DNA of 64,000 nucleotides from Natrinema thermotolerans DSM 11552 (GCA_000337115.1 AOIR01000059.1:173653-237652); one strand, 5' to 3'; counted from the stretch's first letter, positions 16,108-25,882 are shown. Program-made: numbers and translations. Notes: generated by a model from the sequence alone, not told the origin.

Positions 16108-16926
16108 ATGGGTATGCCTACCGTACGGGATGTCAGGTCGAAAGCGGGCGAGGAACCGATCACGATGTTGACGGCGTACGATGCGCCGACGGCTTCGATC
16201 GTCGACGAGGCCGGCGTCGACATCATTCTGGTCGGGGACAGCCTCGGAAACACGACGCTCGGCCACGAGACGACCCTGCCAGTGACCGTCGACGACATGG
16301 CTCGCCACACGGGCGCTGTCGCGCGGGCGACCGAGGACGCGTTGATCGTCGCCGACATGCCCTTCCTCTCGATCGGCGTCGACGAGGCGGCAAGCGTCGA
16401 GAACGCCGGCCGGATGCTCAAGGAAGAGGACGCTCACGCCGTCAAACTCGAGTGTGGTCCCCACACCGTCGATCTCACGAAAAAGCTGGTCCAGCTCGGG
16501 ATTCCAGTGATGGCACATCTCGGGCTGACTCCCCAGCACGTCAATCAGTACGGCGGCTATCCCCGGCAGGGAACCGACCAGGAGGCCGCAGCACGCATCC
16601 TCGAGCTGGCCGAGGCCCACGAGGACGCGGGTGCGTTCTCGCTGGTGCTGGAACACGTCCCCTCGAACCTCGCGGCGGAGGTCACCGACGCCATCGACAT
16701 CCCGACGATCGGGATCGGCGCCGGGCCGGACTGCGACGGACAGGTACTGGTCGTCGACGACGCCGTCGGGCTGAGCGAGTGGACTCCCTCGTTCTCGAAA
16801 CAGTTCGGGGACGTCCGCGGGGAGATGGAGTCGGCGATCGACGACTACGTCTCGGCCGTCGAATCGGGCGAGTTCCCCGCCGCGGAACACGGCCACGAGG
16901 AGAGCGATCTCGAGGAACTCTACTGA
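16108..16926 (+). CDS. panB: 3-methyl-2-oxobutanoate hydroxymethyltransferase
   Basis: Transfers a hydroxymethyl group from methylene-tetrahydropterin to ketoisovalerate, giving ketopantoate for CoA synthesis. The 272-aa TIM barrel shows MLTAYDAPTASIVDEAGVDIILVGDSLGN (metal Asp), GHETTLPVTVDDM (metal region), DMPFLSI, AVKLECG, MAHLGLTPQHVNQYGGYPRQG and IPTIGIGAGPDCDGQVLVVDD. It has a strong SD (16095-16101). The gene stands alone with no other pantothenate gene nearby. Confidence 0.96.
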   Translation: MGMPTVRDVRSKAGEEPITMLTAYDAPTASIVDEAGVDIILVGDSLGNTTLGHETTLPVTVDDMARHTGAVARATEDALIVADMPFLSIGVDEAASVENAGRMLKEEDAHAVKLECGPHTVDLTKKLVQLGIPVMAHLGLTPQHVNQYGGYPRQGTDQEAAARILELAEAHEDAGAFSLVLEHVPSNLAAEVTDAIDIPTIGIGAGPDCDGQVLVVDDAVGLSEWTPSFSKQFGDVRGEMESAIDDYVSAVESGEFPAAEHGHEESDLEELY

Positions 16927-17103
16927 CGGCTCCGTTCTCGGCTCGCGCGGCCGAGCCCGATCGGTCCGCTCGCAATCCCATGGGTCGCTCGACGGCAAAT
17001 ATATAAGGGTGATAATACCACATAGTATTGTACTCTCGGTTTAGGGCAGACAGTTATATGCCAGAACGGGGAAGACGCGGATAGACCGCGGAGGATCGGT
17101 ATC

Positions 17104-17304
17104 ATGTCCGAATCATCGAAACGCGCCACCGGCGAACGCGAGTCGGCTCGCGACCACGGATCGGAACTGCAACACGTCACCGTCGAACACGACGATATCG
17201 CAGTGTGTACGATGTTCCCACAGAATATCGACGAGGACGCGATATCGACGGCGTGGCTCACCGCCACGACCGACTCGTTCGTCGCGCTCGAGGACCGCCG
17301 TTAG
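17104..17304 (+). CDS. 66-aa haloarchaeal small protein (DUF7511-like)
   Basis: A charged N-terminal tail is followed by the compact core ELQHVTVEHDDIAVCTMFP, DEDAISTAWLTATTDSFVALEDRR. The pattern 'C-T-x-F-P ... W-x-T/A ... SFV-x-L-x-x-x-R' recurs in many small haloarchaeal proteins, recalled as DUF7511, of unknown function. Two AT-rich boxes lie upstream (AAATATATAA at 16997-17006 and TTATAT at 17054-17059). The second would give a ~20-nt leader. Confidence 0.7.
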   Translation: MSESSKRATGERESARDHGSELQHVTVEHDDIAVCTMFPQNIDEDAISTAWLTATTDSFVALEDRR

Positions 17305-17367
17305 CTCCCTCTCGCGGGACGGTCGCCGTTCTCCTCCGGTAGTACGGGTGGCTGTCGCCGCTCCCGA

Positions 17368-18144
17368 TCAGCCCTCGAGATCCGCGAGAAACGCCTCGAT
17401 GACCCTGTTGAACGCGTCCGGACGCTCGATCATCGCCAGATGCGCCGCATCCTCGATCTCGGCGAGCCGGCCTCCCTCGATCTCGTCGGCGAGGAACTCG
17501 TGGAACCACGGCGGCGTCAACTGGTCGTGTTCCCCATAGAGCGCGAGCGTCGGGACGGTGATCTCCTCGAGGCGGTCGCGGACGTCGAACTCGTGGGAGG
17601 TCAAGAAATCCCGTCGCGTGACCGCCTGTCCGGTGTCGGCCATCCGGTCCATCGATCGCTCGCGGACGGCCGGGTCGGGGTCGTGAAAGAGCCGGTCCGA
17701 GCCGTGCAGAAAGTCGATCGCCCGCTCGAAGTCCGATTGCAGCCACGTCAACAGGTCGTCGAGAACGCCCAGCCGCGCGCCCGTCCCGGTCAGAACGGCG
17801 GCGTCGGGATCGACGTGGCGCTCGAGGAGCAGTTGGAGGACGACCGCACCGCCGAGCGAATTCCCGACGAAGACCTCGGCCCCGGTCGCCTCGACGACGG
17901 CGAGGGCGTCGTCGGTGTAGGCCGACAACGTGCTGTAGCCGGCGCTGGCGTCGATATCGTCCGAGTCGCCGTGGCCGCTGAGGTCCATCGCGACGACGGG
18001 ACGGTGTTCCGCCAGCGCGTGCTGGCCCGTCCAGACGTCGCGCGATCCCCCGCTGCCGTGGACGAAACAGATCGGCGGTCCGTCGGCCCCTCGGTCGATA
18101 ACCTCGTACGCCGTCTCCCTGCCGTGATGTGTTACCGTTTCCAT
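17368..18144 (-). CDS. Alpha/beta-fold hydrolase
   Basis: A 258-aa serine hydrolase. The oxyanion region is CFVHGSGGSRDVW, the nucleophile elbow GNSLGG (residue about 98), the acid is the Asp in ALYGEHDQLTPP and the His is in IEDAAHLAMIERP. The order and spacing fit the alpha/beta-hydrolase catalytic triad, with a helical cap between. There is no signal peptide. The substrate cannot be inferred; esterase-, haloperoxidase- and MhpC-like enzymes all look like this. The ATG at 18144 (METVTHHGRET) is preferred to 18171. Confidence 0.85.
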   Translation of the reverse strand: METVTHHGRETAYEVIDRGADGPPICFVHGSGGSRDVWTGQHALAEHRPVVAMDLSGHGDSDDIDASAGYSTLSAYTDDALAVVEATGAEVFVGNSLGGAVVLQLLLERHVDPDAAVLTGTGARLGVLDDLLTWLQSDFERAIDFLHGSDRLFHDPDPAVRERSMDRMADTGQAVTRRDFLTSHEFDVRDRLEEITVPTLALYGEHDQLTPPWFHEFLADEIEGGRLAEIEDAAHLAMIERPDAFNRVIEAFLADLEG

Positions 18145-18342
18145 ACGCGAGGACACGAGGGGGACGGGCATAAAGACTCGAGGCGGTTCTCACCGGAGAA
18201 CGCCGGCACGAGGGATATCCCCGTTCGGGTCCAACGACCGCGTCCCGGGCCGGCGGCTGCCTCGCCGACCGGCACACCGTGAACTACGAACAACGATCTC
18301 TCTATCCACCCCGCCGCCTTCATGCGGTCTATCGGCAAAAGA

Positions 18343-18350
18343 TTTATATA
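18343..18350 (+). promoter_or_regulatory. TATA box of the small-protein/cdc48 unit
   Basis: TTTATATA, preceded by CAAAAGA (BRE-like), is centred about 35 nt before ATG 18382. This predicts a leader of roughly 8 nt. Confidence 0.6.
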
Positions 18351-18381
18351 CTAGCGACACTTACCTTGGGTTAGTTACAGC

Positions 18382-18630
18382 ATGACTCTCGACCAATTCA
18401 CCCGCGAAGAGGGGCAGTTAGCCCGTCGGTACGAGTACGACGACGCCACGGTCATGGCCGTCGACTTCGGGACCGACGTCGGGGACGTCTCGGTCGACGT
18501 CGTCGACGACACCGCCATCGTCGTCCTTGCGGACGACCAGTACGAGATCGAACTCCCGGCCGCTGCCGGGGACGCGCACACGTTTATGAAAAACGGCGTG
18601 CTCACTATCGAGTTAGAGGAGGAACGATGA
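18382..18630 (+). CDS. 82-aa protein coupled to cdc48 (DUF7127-like)
   Basis: A small acidic all-beta protein: [30 protein letters not shown], then alternating beta strands ([24 protein letters not shown]) and [14 protein letters not shown]. The end 'NGVLTIELE' recalls the last strand of the Hsp20/p23 alpha-crystallin fold. Its stop overlaps the cdc48 ATG (ATGA, 18627-18630), so the two are translationally coupled. I recall the family as DUF7127 and as commonly upstream of cdc48 in haloarchaea. A chaperone-like or adaptor role beside Cdc48 is an inference. Confidence 0.75.
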   Translation: MTLDQFTREEGQLARRYEYDDATVMAVDFGTDVGDVSVDVVDDTAIVVLADDQYEIELPAAAGDAHTFMKNGVLTIELEEER

Positions 18631-20891
18631 AGCTTACCGTCAAACCACTGAAACAGAAGGACGCCGGCCGCGGACTCGCCGCGATCGACCGGGTATCGAT
18701 GAACGAACTCGACCTCGAGAACGGTGACTACATCGTCATCTCGGGCAAGGGCGAGGGACAGGCCGTCGCTCGCGTCTGGCCGGGCTACCCGGAGGACGAG
18801 GGCCGGGGCATCGTCCGGATCGACGGCCGCCTGCGTCAGGAGGCCGACGTCGGGATCGACGACACGGTCGACATCGAACCCGCCGACGTCAAACCCGCGA
18901 AATCGGTCACGGTCGCGCTCCCGCAAAACCTGCGTATCCGGGGCGACATCGGGCCGCTCGTCCGCGACAAGCTCTCCGGACAGGCCGTCACCGAGGGCCA
19001 GACGGTGCCGTTCTCGCTCTCGTTCGGCCCGATGGCCAGCTCCGGCCAGTCGGTCCCGCTGAAGATCGCCAGCACCTCGCCGTCGGGCACCGTCGTCATC
19101 ACGGACTCGACCAGCATCGAAATCTCCGAGACGCCGGCCGAACAGGTTCAGTCCGGGGGCGGCGCGTCCGCCGAGGGCGTCCCGAACGTCACCTACGAGG
19201 ACATCGGCGGCTTGGACGACGAACTCGACCAGGTCCGCGAGATGATCGAGTTGCCGATGCGCCACCCCGAGCTGTTCCAACAGCTCGGCATCGAGCCGCC
19301 GAAGGGCGTCCTGCTGCACGGCCCGCCGGGCACCGGGAAGACGCTGATGGCCAAGGCCGTCGCCAACGAGATCGACGCCCACTTCGAGACCATCTCCGGG
19401 CCGGAGATCATGTCGAAGTACTACGGCGAGAGCGAGGAGAAGCTCCGCGAGGTCTTCGAGGAAGCCGAGGAGAACGCGCCCGCGATCGTCTTCATCGACG
19501 AACTCGACTCGATCGCGGCCAAGCGCGAGGACGCCGGCGGTGACGTCGAACGCCGCGTCGTCGCCCAGCTCCTCTCGCTGATGGACGGCCTCGAGGAACG
19601 AGGCCGGGTCACGGTCATCGCCGCGACCAACCGCATCGACGACATCGACCCCGCGCTCCGCCGGGGCGGTCGCTTCGACCGCGAGATCGAGATCGGCGTC
19701 CCCGACAAGGACGGCCGCAAGGAGATCCTGCAGGTCCACACCCGCGGGATGCCCCTGCAAGAGGGGATCGACCTCGACCGGTACGCCGAGAACACCCACG
19801 GCTTCGTCGGGGCCGACCTCGAGAGCCTGACCCGCGAGGGCGCGATGAACGCTCTCCGTCGCATCCGTCCCGACCTCGACTTAGAGGAGGACGAGATCGA
19901 CGCCGAAGTGCTGGAGACGCTCGAGGTCACCGAGGGCGACTTCAAGGAGGCTCTCAAGGGCATCCAGCCCTCCGCGATGCGGGAGGTCTTCGTCGAGGTC
20001 CCCGACGTCACGTGGAACGACGTCGGTGGCTTAGAAGACACCAAAGAGCGGCTCCGCGAGAACGTCCAGTGGCCGCTCGACTACCCCGAGGTGTTCGACG
20101 AGCTGGACATGCAGGCCGCCAAGGGTGTGCTGATGTACGGCCCGCCGGGCACCGGGAAGACCCTGCTCGCGAAGGCCGTCGCCAACGAGGCCCAGTCGAA
20201 CTTCATCTCGATCAAGGGCCCCGAGCTGCTGAACAAGTACGTCGGCGAGTCCGAGAAGGGCGTCCGCGAGGTCTTCGAGAAGGCGCGGTCGAACGCACCG
20301 ACCGTGATCTTCTTCGACGAGATCGACTCGATCGCGGGCCAGCGCGGCCGCCAGCAGGGCGACTCCGGCGTCGGCGAACGCGTCGTCAGTCAACTGCTCA
20401 CTGAGCTCGACGGCCTCGAGGAACTGGAAGACGTCGTCGTGATCGCGACGACCAACCGGCCCGACCTGATCGATTCGGCCCTGCTCCGTCCGGGACGCCT
20501 GGACCGCCACGTCCACGTGCCCGTCCCCGACGAGGGCGGCCGCCGGAAGATCTTCGAGGTCCACACCCGCGACAAGCCGCTGGCCGACGCGGTCGATCTC
20601 GACTGGCTCGCCGCGGAGACGGAGGGCTACGTGGGCGCCGACATCGAAGCGGTCACCCGCGAGGCCTCGATGGCCGCCAGCCGCGAGTTCATCAACTCGG
20701 TCGATCCCGAGGAGATGGCCGACACCGTCGGCAACGTCCGCATCAGCAAGGAACACTTCGAACACGCCCTCGAGGAGGTCAACCCGAGCGTGACCCCCGA
20801 AACCCGCGAGCAGTACGAGGAGATCGAAGAGCAGTTCGACACCGCCGAACCGGCTCAGGAAGAAGAGCAGCTCGGCCGCACCTTCCAGTAA
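18627..20891 (+). CDS. cdc48: Cdc48/p97 (VAT) AAA+ ATPase
   Basis: A 754-aa hexameric unfoldase that extracts and unfolds proteins for degradation by the proteasome. The N-terminal substrate/adaptor domain (residues 1-~185; double-psi barrel [20 protein letters not shown]) is followed by AAA domains D1 and D2. Both have Walker A GPPGTGKT (about 231 and 505), Walker B ([22 protein letters not shown]) and arginine-finger regions ([29 protein letters not shown]). The acidic C-terminal tail ends QLGRTFQ. It is coupled to the upstream 82-aa gene. Haloarchaea carry several paralogues. Confidence 0.96.
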   Translation: MKLTVKPLKQKDAGRGLAAIDRVSMNELDLENGDYIVISGKGEGQAVARVWPGYPEDEGRGIVRIDGRLRQEADVGIDDTVDIEPADVKPAKSVTVALPQNLRIRGDIGPLVRDKLSGQAVTEGQTVPFSLSFGPMASSGQSVPLKIASTSPSGTVVITDSTSIEISETPAEQVQSGGGASAEGVPNVTYEDIGGLDDELDQVREMIELPMRHPELFQQLGIEPPKGVLLHGPPGTGKTLMAKAVANEIDAHFETISGPEIMSKYYGESEEKLREVFEEAEENAPAIVFIDELDSIAAKREDAGGDVERRVVAQLLSLMDGLEERGRVTVIAATNRIDDIDPALRRGGRFDREIEIGVPDKDGRKEILQVHTRGMPLQEGIDLDRYAENTHGFVGADLESLTREGAMNALRRIRPDLDLEEDEIDAEVLETLEVTEGDFKEALKGIQPSAMREVFVEVPDVTWNDVGGLEDTKERLRENVQWPLDYPEVFDELDMQAAKGVLMYGPPGTGKTLLAKAVANEAQSNFISIKGPELLNKYVGESEKGVREVFEKARSNAPTVIFFDEIDSIAGQRGRQQGDSGVGERVVSQLLTELDGLEELEDVVVIATTNRPDLIDSALLRPGRLDRHVHVPVPDEGGRRKIFEVHTRDKPLADAVDLDWLAAETEGYVGADIEAVTREASMAASREFINSVDPEEMADTVGNVRISKEHFEHALEEVNPSVTPETREQYEEIEEQFDTAEPAQEEEQLGRTFQ

Positions 20892-20966
20892 GCGAACTGG
20901 GGTCCGTGGGCCGCCGACCGTTTCAATTTTTCAGGGCGACCCGAACGTCGAGCGACGGCACCGATC

Positions 20967-22238
20967 TCAGTCGTCGCCCGCGCTCGCGTCCGCCGCGTCG
21001 GGCGACCCGCTCGCGACTGGCGTCGGGCTGAACAGCAACCGCGCTGCGATCCCCGAACCGAGCAGCGCGATCGCCGCGAGGGTCACGAACAGCGCCGCCG
21101 TCGTCGCGTGATCGAGCAGGTAGCCGCCCAGTGCGATGCTGAGCGAGCCCAGTCCGAACATGCCGAGGTAGGTGTAGCCGTAGGAGAGGCCCCGCGCGTC
21201 CGGGGGCGTGTAGACGGCGACGGCCTCCTGGTAGAACGGCTCGATCGCGAACAGCGCGAACCCGAGGACGCCACAGTACAGCAGGATCGGGAGGAGACCC
21301 AGCCCCGAGACCGGCACGAACGCGACCGCGAGGACCGCGAGCCCGACGAAGACCACCGCCAGTCCGCGGGCGACGGGCACGCGACTTGTCAGCTTTCCGG
21401 CGACGTACTGGCCGGCCATCCCCGCGACCAGCAGGGCGACGTAGAAGTAGTCGCCAAGCGAGAGTTCCTCGAGGGCGGCCGGCGGGTCGATCCCCGCGAG
21501 CGCCGGCAGTCCGTTGAGCAGTTCCGGCAGGTAGGTGAGGACGCCCCGGTAGTAGAGACCGACGACGGTGACGACCGCGAAGACGAGCAGGAACGAGCCG
21601 GCAAACAGCGATCGGGAGGTGTCGACGAACTCGCTCGCGGCGAGCGACCCCGATTCCTCGCCGTCGTCCGCGACCGCCGCAGTCGGATCGAACCGGGCCC
21701 GCAGCCCGTAGAGGGTCGCGACCGCGCCGGGGATCGACAACACGACGGCGACGAGCCGCCAGTCCAGTACGAGTAACAGCGTCGCGGTCGCGAAGGGACC
21801 GAGCGCGATGCCGAGGTTGCCAGCGATGCCGTGCCAGGCGAAGACCGTCCCGCGGTCCTCGACGCCGGTGCTGATGAGCGCCAGCCCCGCGGGGTGGTAG
21901 ACGCTCGCGGTGACGCCCCAACAGACCAGCGCCGCAGCGATGCCGTAGATAGAGGTCGCGAGCGACAGCCCCACGAAGGAGACGCTCATCCCGACGAGGC
22001 AGGCCAGAACGAGCCGTTTCGGCCCGTAGCGATCGGCGAGCAGGCCGGCGGGCAACGCGCCGAGCCCGAACAGCGCGTAGCCGGCCGCGACCGCGATCCC
22101 GGCGACCGCGATGGAGATGTCGAACACCTCGAGCCAGACGACCAGAAAGATCGGGATCGCCAGTTCGAACCAGTGGACGGTCGCGTGGGCGAGCATGGCG
22201 AAGGCCGCGATCGAGCGGTCGTTGTCGTTGAGCGTCAT
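20967..22238 (-). CDS. MFS transporter
   Basis: A 423-aa integral membrane protein with about 12 helices in two halves around a central polar loop (ARFDPTAAVADDGEESGSLAASEFVDTS). The MFS loop signature after helix 2 is present (PAGLLADRYGPKRLVLACL). Helix 5 contains the Gly-rich GIAGNLGIALGPFATATLL. The C-terminus is an acidic Ala/Asp tail. The substrate cannot be told from sequence. It is convergent with cdc48 (75 bp between stops) and downstream of the peroxiredoxin on the same strand. Confidence 0.87.
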   Translation of the reverse strand: MTLNDNDRSIAAFAMLAHATVHWFELAIPIFLVVWLEVFDISIAVAGIAVAAGYALFGLGALPAGLLADRYGPKRLVLACLVGMSVSFVGLSLATSIYGIAAALVCWGVTASVYHPAGLALISTGVEDRGTVFAWHGIAGNLGIALGPFATATLLLVLDWRLVAVVLSIPGAVATLYGLRARFDPTAAVADDGEESGSLAASEFVDTSRSLFAGSFLLVFAVVTVVGLYYRGVLTYLPELLNGLPALAGIDPPAALEELSLGDYFYVALLVAGMAGQYVAGKLTSRVPVARGLAVVFVGLAVLAVAFVPVSGLGLLPILLYCGVLGFALFAIEPFYQEAVAVYTPPDARGLSYGYTYLGMFGLGSLSIALGGYLLDHATTAALFVTLAAIALLGSGIAARLLFSPTPVASGSPDAADASAGDD

Positions 22239-22343
22239 ATCGTCGAAGGGTTGATACCGGTCGGTTCACGCCCGGCTACTTCAGAACTTGGAAACGAACG
22301 GCGAGCGGTTCGTCGGGTGACGGGACGGCAAGCGCCGGCCCGG

Positions 22344-22823
22344 CTACGGTGTGGCTTCCGCCGACGTGTCGGCGAGGTCAGCGAGGATTTCCTCGGCGTG
22401 GCCCTCGGGAGTCACGTCCTCGTAGACCGCCTCGATGCGGCCGTCGGGGCCGACGACGTACGTGTTGCGGAAGACGCCGTCGAAGGTGTTCCCGAACATC
22501 CGTTTCTCGCCGTAGGAGTCGTACAGCGTCGCGACTTCGCCGAACTCGTCCGAGAGGAGGTCGAACCCGAAGTCGAACTCGTCGGCGAACGACTCGAGGT
22601 CGTCGACGGGGTCGTCGCTGATACCGATGACGCCGACGCCGCGGTCCTCGAAGCGCGCGAGCGCCTCGTCGAACCCGCGGGCCTCGAGCGTACAGCCCTC
22701 GGTGTTGGCGCGAGGATAGAAGTAGACGACGAGCCGCTGGCCGTCGAAATCGGACCGCGAGACGGTCTCGCCGTACTGATTTAGCAATTCGAACTCCGGT
22801 GCGTCGTCGCCGACGTCGAGCAT
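22344..22823 (-). CDS. bcp: Peroxiredoxin, Bcp/PrxQ type
   Basis: A 159-aa thioredoxin-fold peroxidase. VGDDAPEFELLNQYGETVSRSDFDGQRLVVYFYPRANTEGCTLEARGFDEAL contains the peroxidatic Cys in the P-x(3)-T-x(2)-C motif at about residue 44. The second Cys found four or five residues later in many Bcp proteins is replaced by Ala/Arg (CTLEARGF). No other Cys is present, so it should work as a 1-Cys enzyme recycled by an external thiol. It lies about 105 bp from the MFS gene. Confidence 0.9.
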   Translation of the reverse strand: MLDVGDDAPEFELLNQYGETVSRSDFDGQRLVVYFYPRANTEGCTLEARGFDEALARFEDRGVGVIGISDDPVDDLESFADEFDFGFDLLSDEFGEVATLYDSYGEKRMFGNTFDGVFRNTYVVGPDGRIEAVYEDVTPEGHAEEILADLADTSAEATP

Positions 22824-22954
22824 GGGTTCGAGTTAGCGGGGGTTACTGTAGGCGTTACGGTTTCACACGGTCAGTGCCGTGCCGGCCGATCGGTCCGTGA
22901 CGGTCAGCAAGGGATGGAAAGTCGGGCGAGCTGAAAACGGCCGGGCAGGGCCGG

Positions 22955-23902
22955 TCACTCGAGGCGTTCGGCCGCGCCGCGATCGACGAACGGGGCGGCG
23001 TTCTGTTCCGGGAGTTCGACCACGTCGTCGCTGCTCAGCGTGTACTCGCGACCGTCGACGCCGTAGATCGACCCGATGTCGTCGGTGATTCGGACGGTCG
23101 TCCGGTCCACGTCGCCGGCCGTCGCGCGCTCGTCGTCGGGGGTGGAATCGGCGGCCGCTCCGTCCGCACCGTCGCTCGGGGGTGACGGGTCGGGTTCGGG
23201 AGTGGCTTCCGAACCGGGCTCGCCGGACGGCTCCGGGGGAGTCGCCGTGTCCGGAGAACCGCCCACGTCAGCAGGGTCGTCGACCGCTGGTCCGTCGCGG
23301 CCCATGACGTCCGCGGGGGAGACGCCGCTCGAGTCGCCGTCGTCCGGACTGGACTCGATTCCGGCAGGCGGCTCCTCGGGCGGTGCCGGTGGGGCGTCGT
23401 CGTCGGGCTCGGGTGCCGGCTCGCTCGAGGGTGAACCGGGGCGTCCCGGATCTGCGTCGTTCGGGGCAGGTGTATCGTTCGACGGGACGGCGTCGCCGCC
23501 ACCGGTCGATTCCTCGACGCCCTCGAGAACGTCGAGGACGCGGCTCTTGTTCGATCCGATGCGGTCGACGAGGTCGTCGAACAGGTCCGCCTCCTCGGCG
23601 GTCAGTCCCTCGTCGTCGGCGGCCATGCCGGCCGCCGCGAGGCTGGCTTGCTTGACGAGTTTTCCCATCCGGCGCTCGTAGATCGCCTCGACCACGTCCT
23701 TGGCGGTCTCGATCTCGTCGGAGAGCCGACGGACCTCGGGCGAGGAGAAGGGGTCCTCGGACGCCTCGGCGGCCCGGTCGCGTTCGGCCTCCAGATCGGC
23801 GATGTACTCCCCGACCTCCTGGTAGAACGAGGGGCGCAGGTTCTGGAGGCTGTCCTTCTGGCGCTCCTTGCTCTGGACCGAGCGCAGTTCGTCCAAGTTC
23901 AT
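22955..23902 (-). CDS. GINS complex subunit (Gins15-type)
   Basis: GINS links MCM helicase, Cdc45/RecJ and primase at the replication fork. The 315-aa protein has the alpha-helical A domain at its N-terminus (MNLDELRSVQSKERQKDSLQNLRPSFYQEVGEYIADLEAERD... RMGKLVKQASLAA). A long low-complexity Pro/Asp/Ser linker (about 140-265) follows, then the small beta-rich B domain at the C-terminus (RTTVRITDDIGSIYGVDGREYTLSSDDVVELPEQNAAPFVDRGAAERL). That order is the Sld5/Psf1-like arrangement. The ATG overlaps the priS stop by four bases. Confidence 0.88.
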   Translation of the reverse strand: MNLDELRSVQSKERQKDSLQNLRPSFYQEVGEYIADLEAERDRAAEASEDPFSSPEVRRLSDEIETAKDVVEAIYERRMGKLVKQASLAAAGMAADDEGLTAEEADLFDDLVDRIGSNKSRVLDVLEGVEESTGGGDAVPSNDTPAPNDADPGRPGSPSSEPAPEPDDDAPPAPPEEPPAGIESSPDDGDSSGVSPADVMGRDGPAVDDPADVGGSPDTATPPEPSGEPGSEATPEPDPSPPSDGADGAAADSTPDDERATAGDVDRTTVRITDDIGSIYGVDGREYTLSSDDVVELPEQNAAPFVDRGAAERLE

Positions 23903-25074
23903 TCTTTCTCCTTCTCGGCGCGGCCGCGTGCCATCAGGAACACGGCGACGTACTCGGGTAGTGACTGGTCACCCTCCGCGACCGTAAAGGTATCTCCTCC
24001 GAGTTCGACCTCGCCGCCGTCGGTGACGTCGACGGTGATCTCGTGGCTCTCGAAGGTCTCGGGAACGGCGTCGACGAGGGGATCGAAGTCCGCGATCTCG
24101 TCGCGCTCGAGCCGGACAGTCTTCAGGCCACTGCCGCCGTGGAGGCTGCCCGGCAGTCGGATCAGCCGGTTCGTGTCCGTCGTCACGGGCTCGTCGATCG
24201 GTGCGTTGTCGCGCTCGACGGCCTCGTTCGCGAACCGCTCGGCCAACTGCGCGATCGCGGTGTGGACGGTCACGTTGCCCGCCTCGAGTCCCTCGCGGTT
24301 GTTGCGTGCGGCGTTCAGCGTCGCTTTGGCCTTCCCCTTGCCGATGCCGTCGAACGCCTGTAACCGCTCGAGGGCAGCCTCCTCCTCGAGTTCGAGCAAC
24401 TCGTCGACGAAGGCCATGAAGTGGGCGTGGATCCGCGCCCCCCAGCCCCCTTCGATCCGGAGGGTTCGACGCTCGGTCGGGGTCTTCCGTCCCAATCCAG
24501 CCACCGTCTCGGTCTCGATCAGTTCGTCGAACTCCAGCCCGATCCCCCGGACGTAGTCGACGATCTCGCGGCGGTGTTCCCGATCGAGGCCCAGGACGTT
24601 CTCGTCGCGGACGTGGACGTGATATCCCCGGCCGCCGGAAAAGACGATCTCGAGGTCCTCGAAGGCGAAGTCGGTCTCGAGGAAATCGAGCAGCCGAAGC
24701 AGGGCGTCCTTGCACTTGGACAACATCTCGGCGTAGCTGTCCTCGCCCAGCGTCACGCTGGGCAGGTGATCGGCGTCGAGGTCGAAGACGAGATCGGCCG
24801 ACTGCCAATCTTTCTCGTGCATCGAACTCGCGCCGGGGTCGCGAAAGCGCCCCGCCGAGAAGTAGACGTGGCGCGGGCGCTTCCGGACCAGAAACTCGGA
24901 GAGATCCCCCAACTCGAGCAGCGAACGGTGGCGGACCATCGTCGTGTCGGGGCCCTCCGTCCACGGGATGAAGCCCCACTCGCGCTCGTTGGCCGCGGGC
25001 GGCGGCGTGATCTCCGTCCGTCGGTAGTGGTCGCGAAATCGCCCGCGAAGATAGGCCCTCGTTCGCTCTTCCAT
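23899..25074 (-). CDS. priS: DNA primase small (catalytic) subunit
   Basis: Makes RNA/DNA primers with PriL. The 391-aa protein shows HVYFSAGRFRDPGA, the catalytic aspartates in ADLVFDLDADHLPSV, the nucleotide-binding EIVFSGGRGYHVHV and the TDTNRLIRLPGSLHGGSGLKT motif of archaeal/eukaryotic primases. A TATA-like box (25103-25108) is 31 nt from the ATG. priS-gins15 coupling through an ATGA overlap is a typical euryarchaeal replication operon. Confidence 0.96.
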   Translation of the reverse strand: MEERTRAYLRGRFRDHYRRTEITPPPAANEREWGFIPWTEGPDTTMVRHRSLLELGDLSEFLVRKRPRHVYFSAGRFRDPGASSMHEKDWQSADLVFDLDADHLPSVTLGEDSYAEMLSKCKDALLRLLDFLETDFAFEDLEIVFSGGRGYHVHVRDENVLGLDREHRREIVDYVRGIGLEFDELIETETVAGLGRKTPTERRTLRIEGGWGARIHAHFMAFVDELLELEEEAALERLQAFDGIGKGKAKATLNAARNNREGLEAGNVTVHTAIAQLAERFANEAVERDNAPIDEPVTTDTNRLIRLPGSLHGGSGLKTVRLERDEIADFDPLVDAVPETFESHEITVDVTDGGEVELGGDTFTVAEGDQSLPEYVAVFLMARGRAEKEKE

Positions 25075-25102
25075 ACGATTGGCCTACTCGGGGAGGGGCC
25101 GG

Positions 25103-25108
25103 TATAAT
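25103..25108 (-). promoter_or_regulatory. TATA box of priS-gins
   Basis: ATTATA (reverse strand) within CAATTATACCGG is centred 31 nt from the priS ATG. A near-identical element (TAATTATACCGG) precedes tmcA. Confidence 0.5.
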
Positions 25109-25192
25109 TGTATTGGACTGTCCGCGCGGCGGGCCGGGACGGGGCGGCTCGAGCGGCCCGCCGACGGCGGCGGTCACGGGCTCGAGCGGCGC

Positions 25193-25852
25193 TCAGTCGT
25201 CGCCGGGCCGAGTCGCGGGGCCGTCGACCGTGACGAAGCCATCGCCGCGGAGGATCCGTTCGACGCGGCCGTGCCAGTCCTCGGCGAAGGCCGCGCGTTC
25301 CTCGGCCGTCGCTTCGCCGTCGATCAGCGACTGGAGGTGGCGCGTACCCGGCCCGGCCTCCGGAATCGCCGTCGTGTCGTAGGTGACCTGGACGGTCTCG
25401 TGGGTGTCGGTGCGAGTGAACTCAAAGGCGACGCCGTCGGTGCCGATCGCCCCGAACCGGAGCAGGTCTTTCCGGCCGCCGTGGCCGCCGGCCAGCCCCG
25501 CGAAGCCGTCCTCGCCGGCGGCCCCGGTCACGTACGAGAGCAGCCGCGACGTGACGCCGTAGGCGGGGTCGTTCCGCGGGCCGCCCGCGAGAACTTCGAT
25601 CTCTCCCCGGACCGGGAGCGAGTCCGGGTACAGCGCCTCGAGGCCGTCCCGTGCCATTCGGTACGCTCCCGCCGCCGTGGGACAGGAGTGGCCCGCCGCC
25701 TTCACCACGTCCTCGTAGGTGATGACGATCGGGTCGCCCGGCTCGAGGACGGCCAGCGCCTCCGCGGCGGGGTCGCGCAGCCGAATCGGTTCGATATCGT
25801 CGTAGTCGACGGCCCAGTTCGTTCGGTCGGTGTCGTTGGTCGTCTCTGTCAT
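25193..25852 (-). CDS. FmdE-like metal-binding protein
   Basis: A 219-aa acidic protein with the segment YEDVVKAAGHSCPTAAGAYRMARDGLEALYP. The GH-x-CP-x(3)-GxRM pattern is the start of the FmdE domain first seen in formylmethanofuran dehydrogenase operons. Other conserved-looking parts are VLAGGPRNDPAYGVTSRLLSYVTGA and FGAIGTDGVAFEFTRTDT. Haloarchaea are not methanogens, so the role is probably in metal or cofactor handling, which is unproven. It lies 30 bp after the metal P-type ATPase gene on the same strand, so the two may be co-expressed. Confidence 0.68.
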   Translation of the reverse strand: MTETTNDTDRTNWAVDYDDIEPIRLRDPAAEALAVLEPGDPIVITYEDVVKAAGHSCPTAAGAYRMARDGLEALYPDSLPVRGEIEVLAGGPRNDPAYGVTSRLLSYVTGAAGEDGFAGLAGGHGGRKDLLRFGAIGTDGVAFEFTRTDTHETVQVTYDTTAIPEAGPGTRHLQSLIDGEATAEERAAFAEDWHGRVERILRGDGFVTVDGPATRPGDD

Positions 25853-25882
25853 TGTGGATTCGAAGGTCGTATCGGTCGGTAG

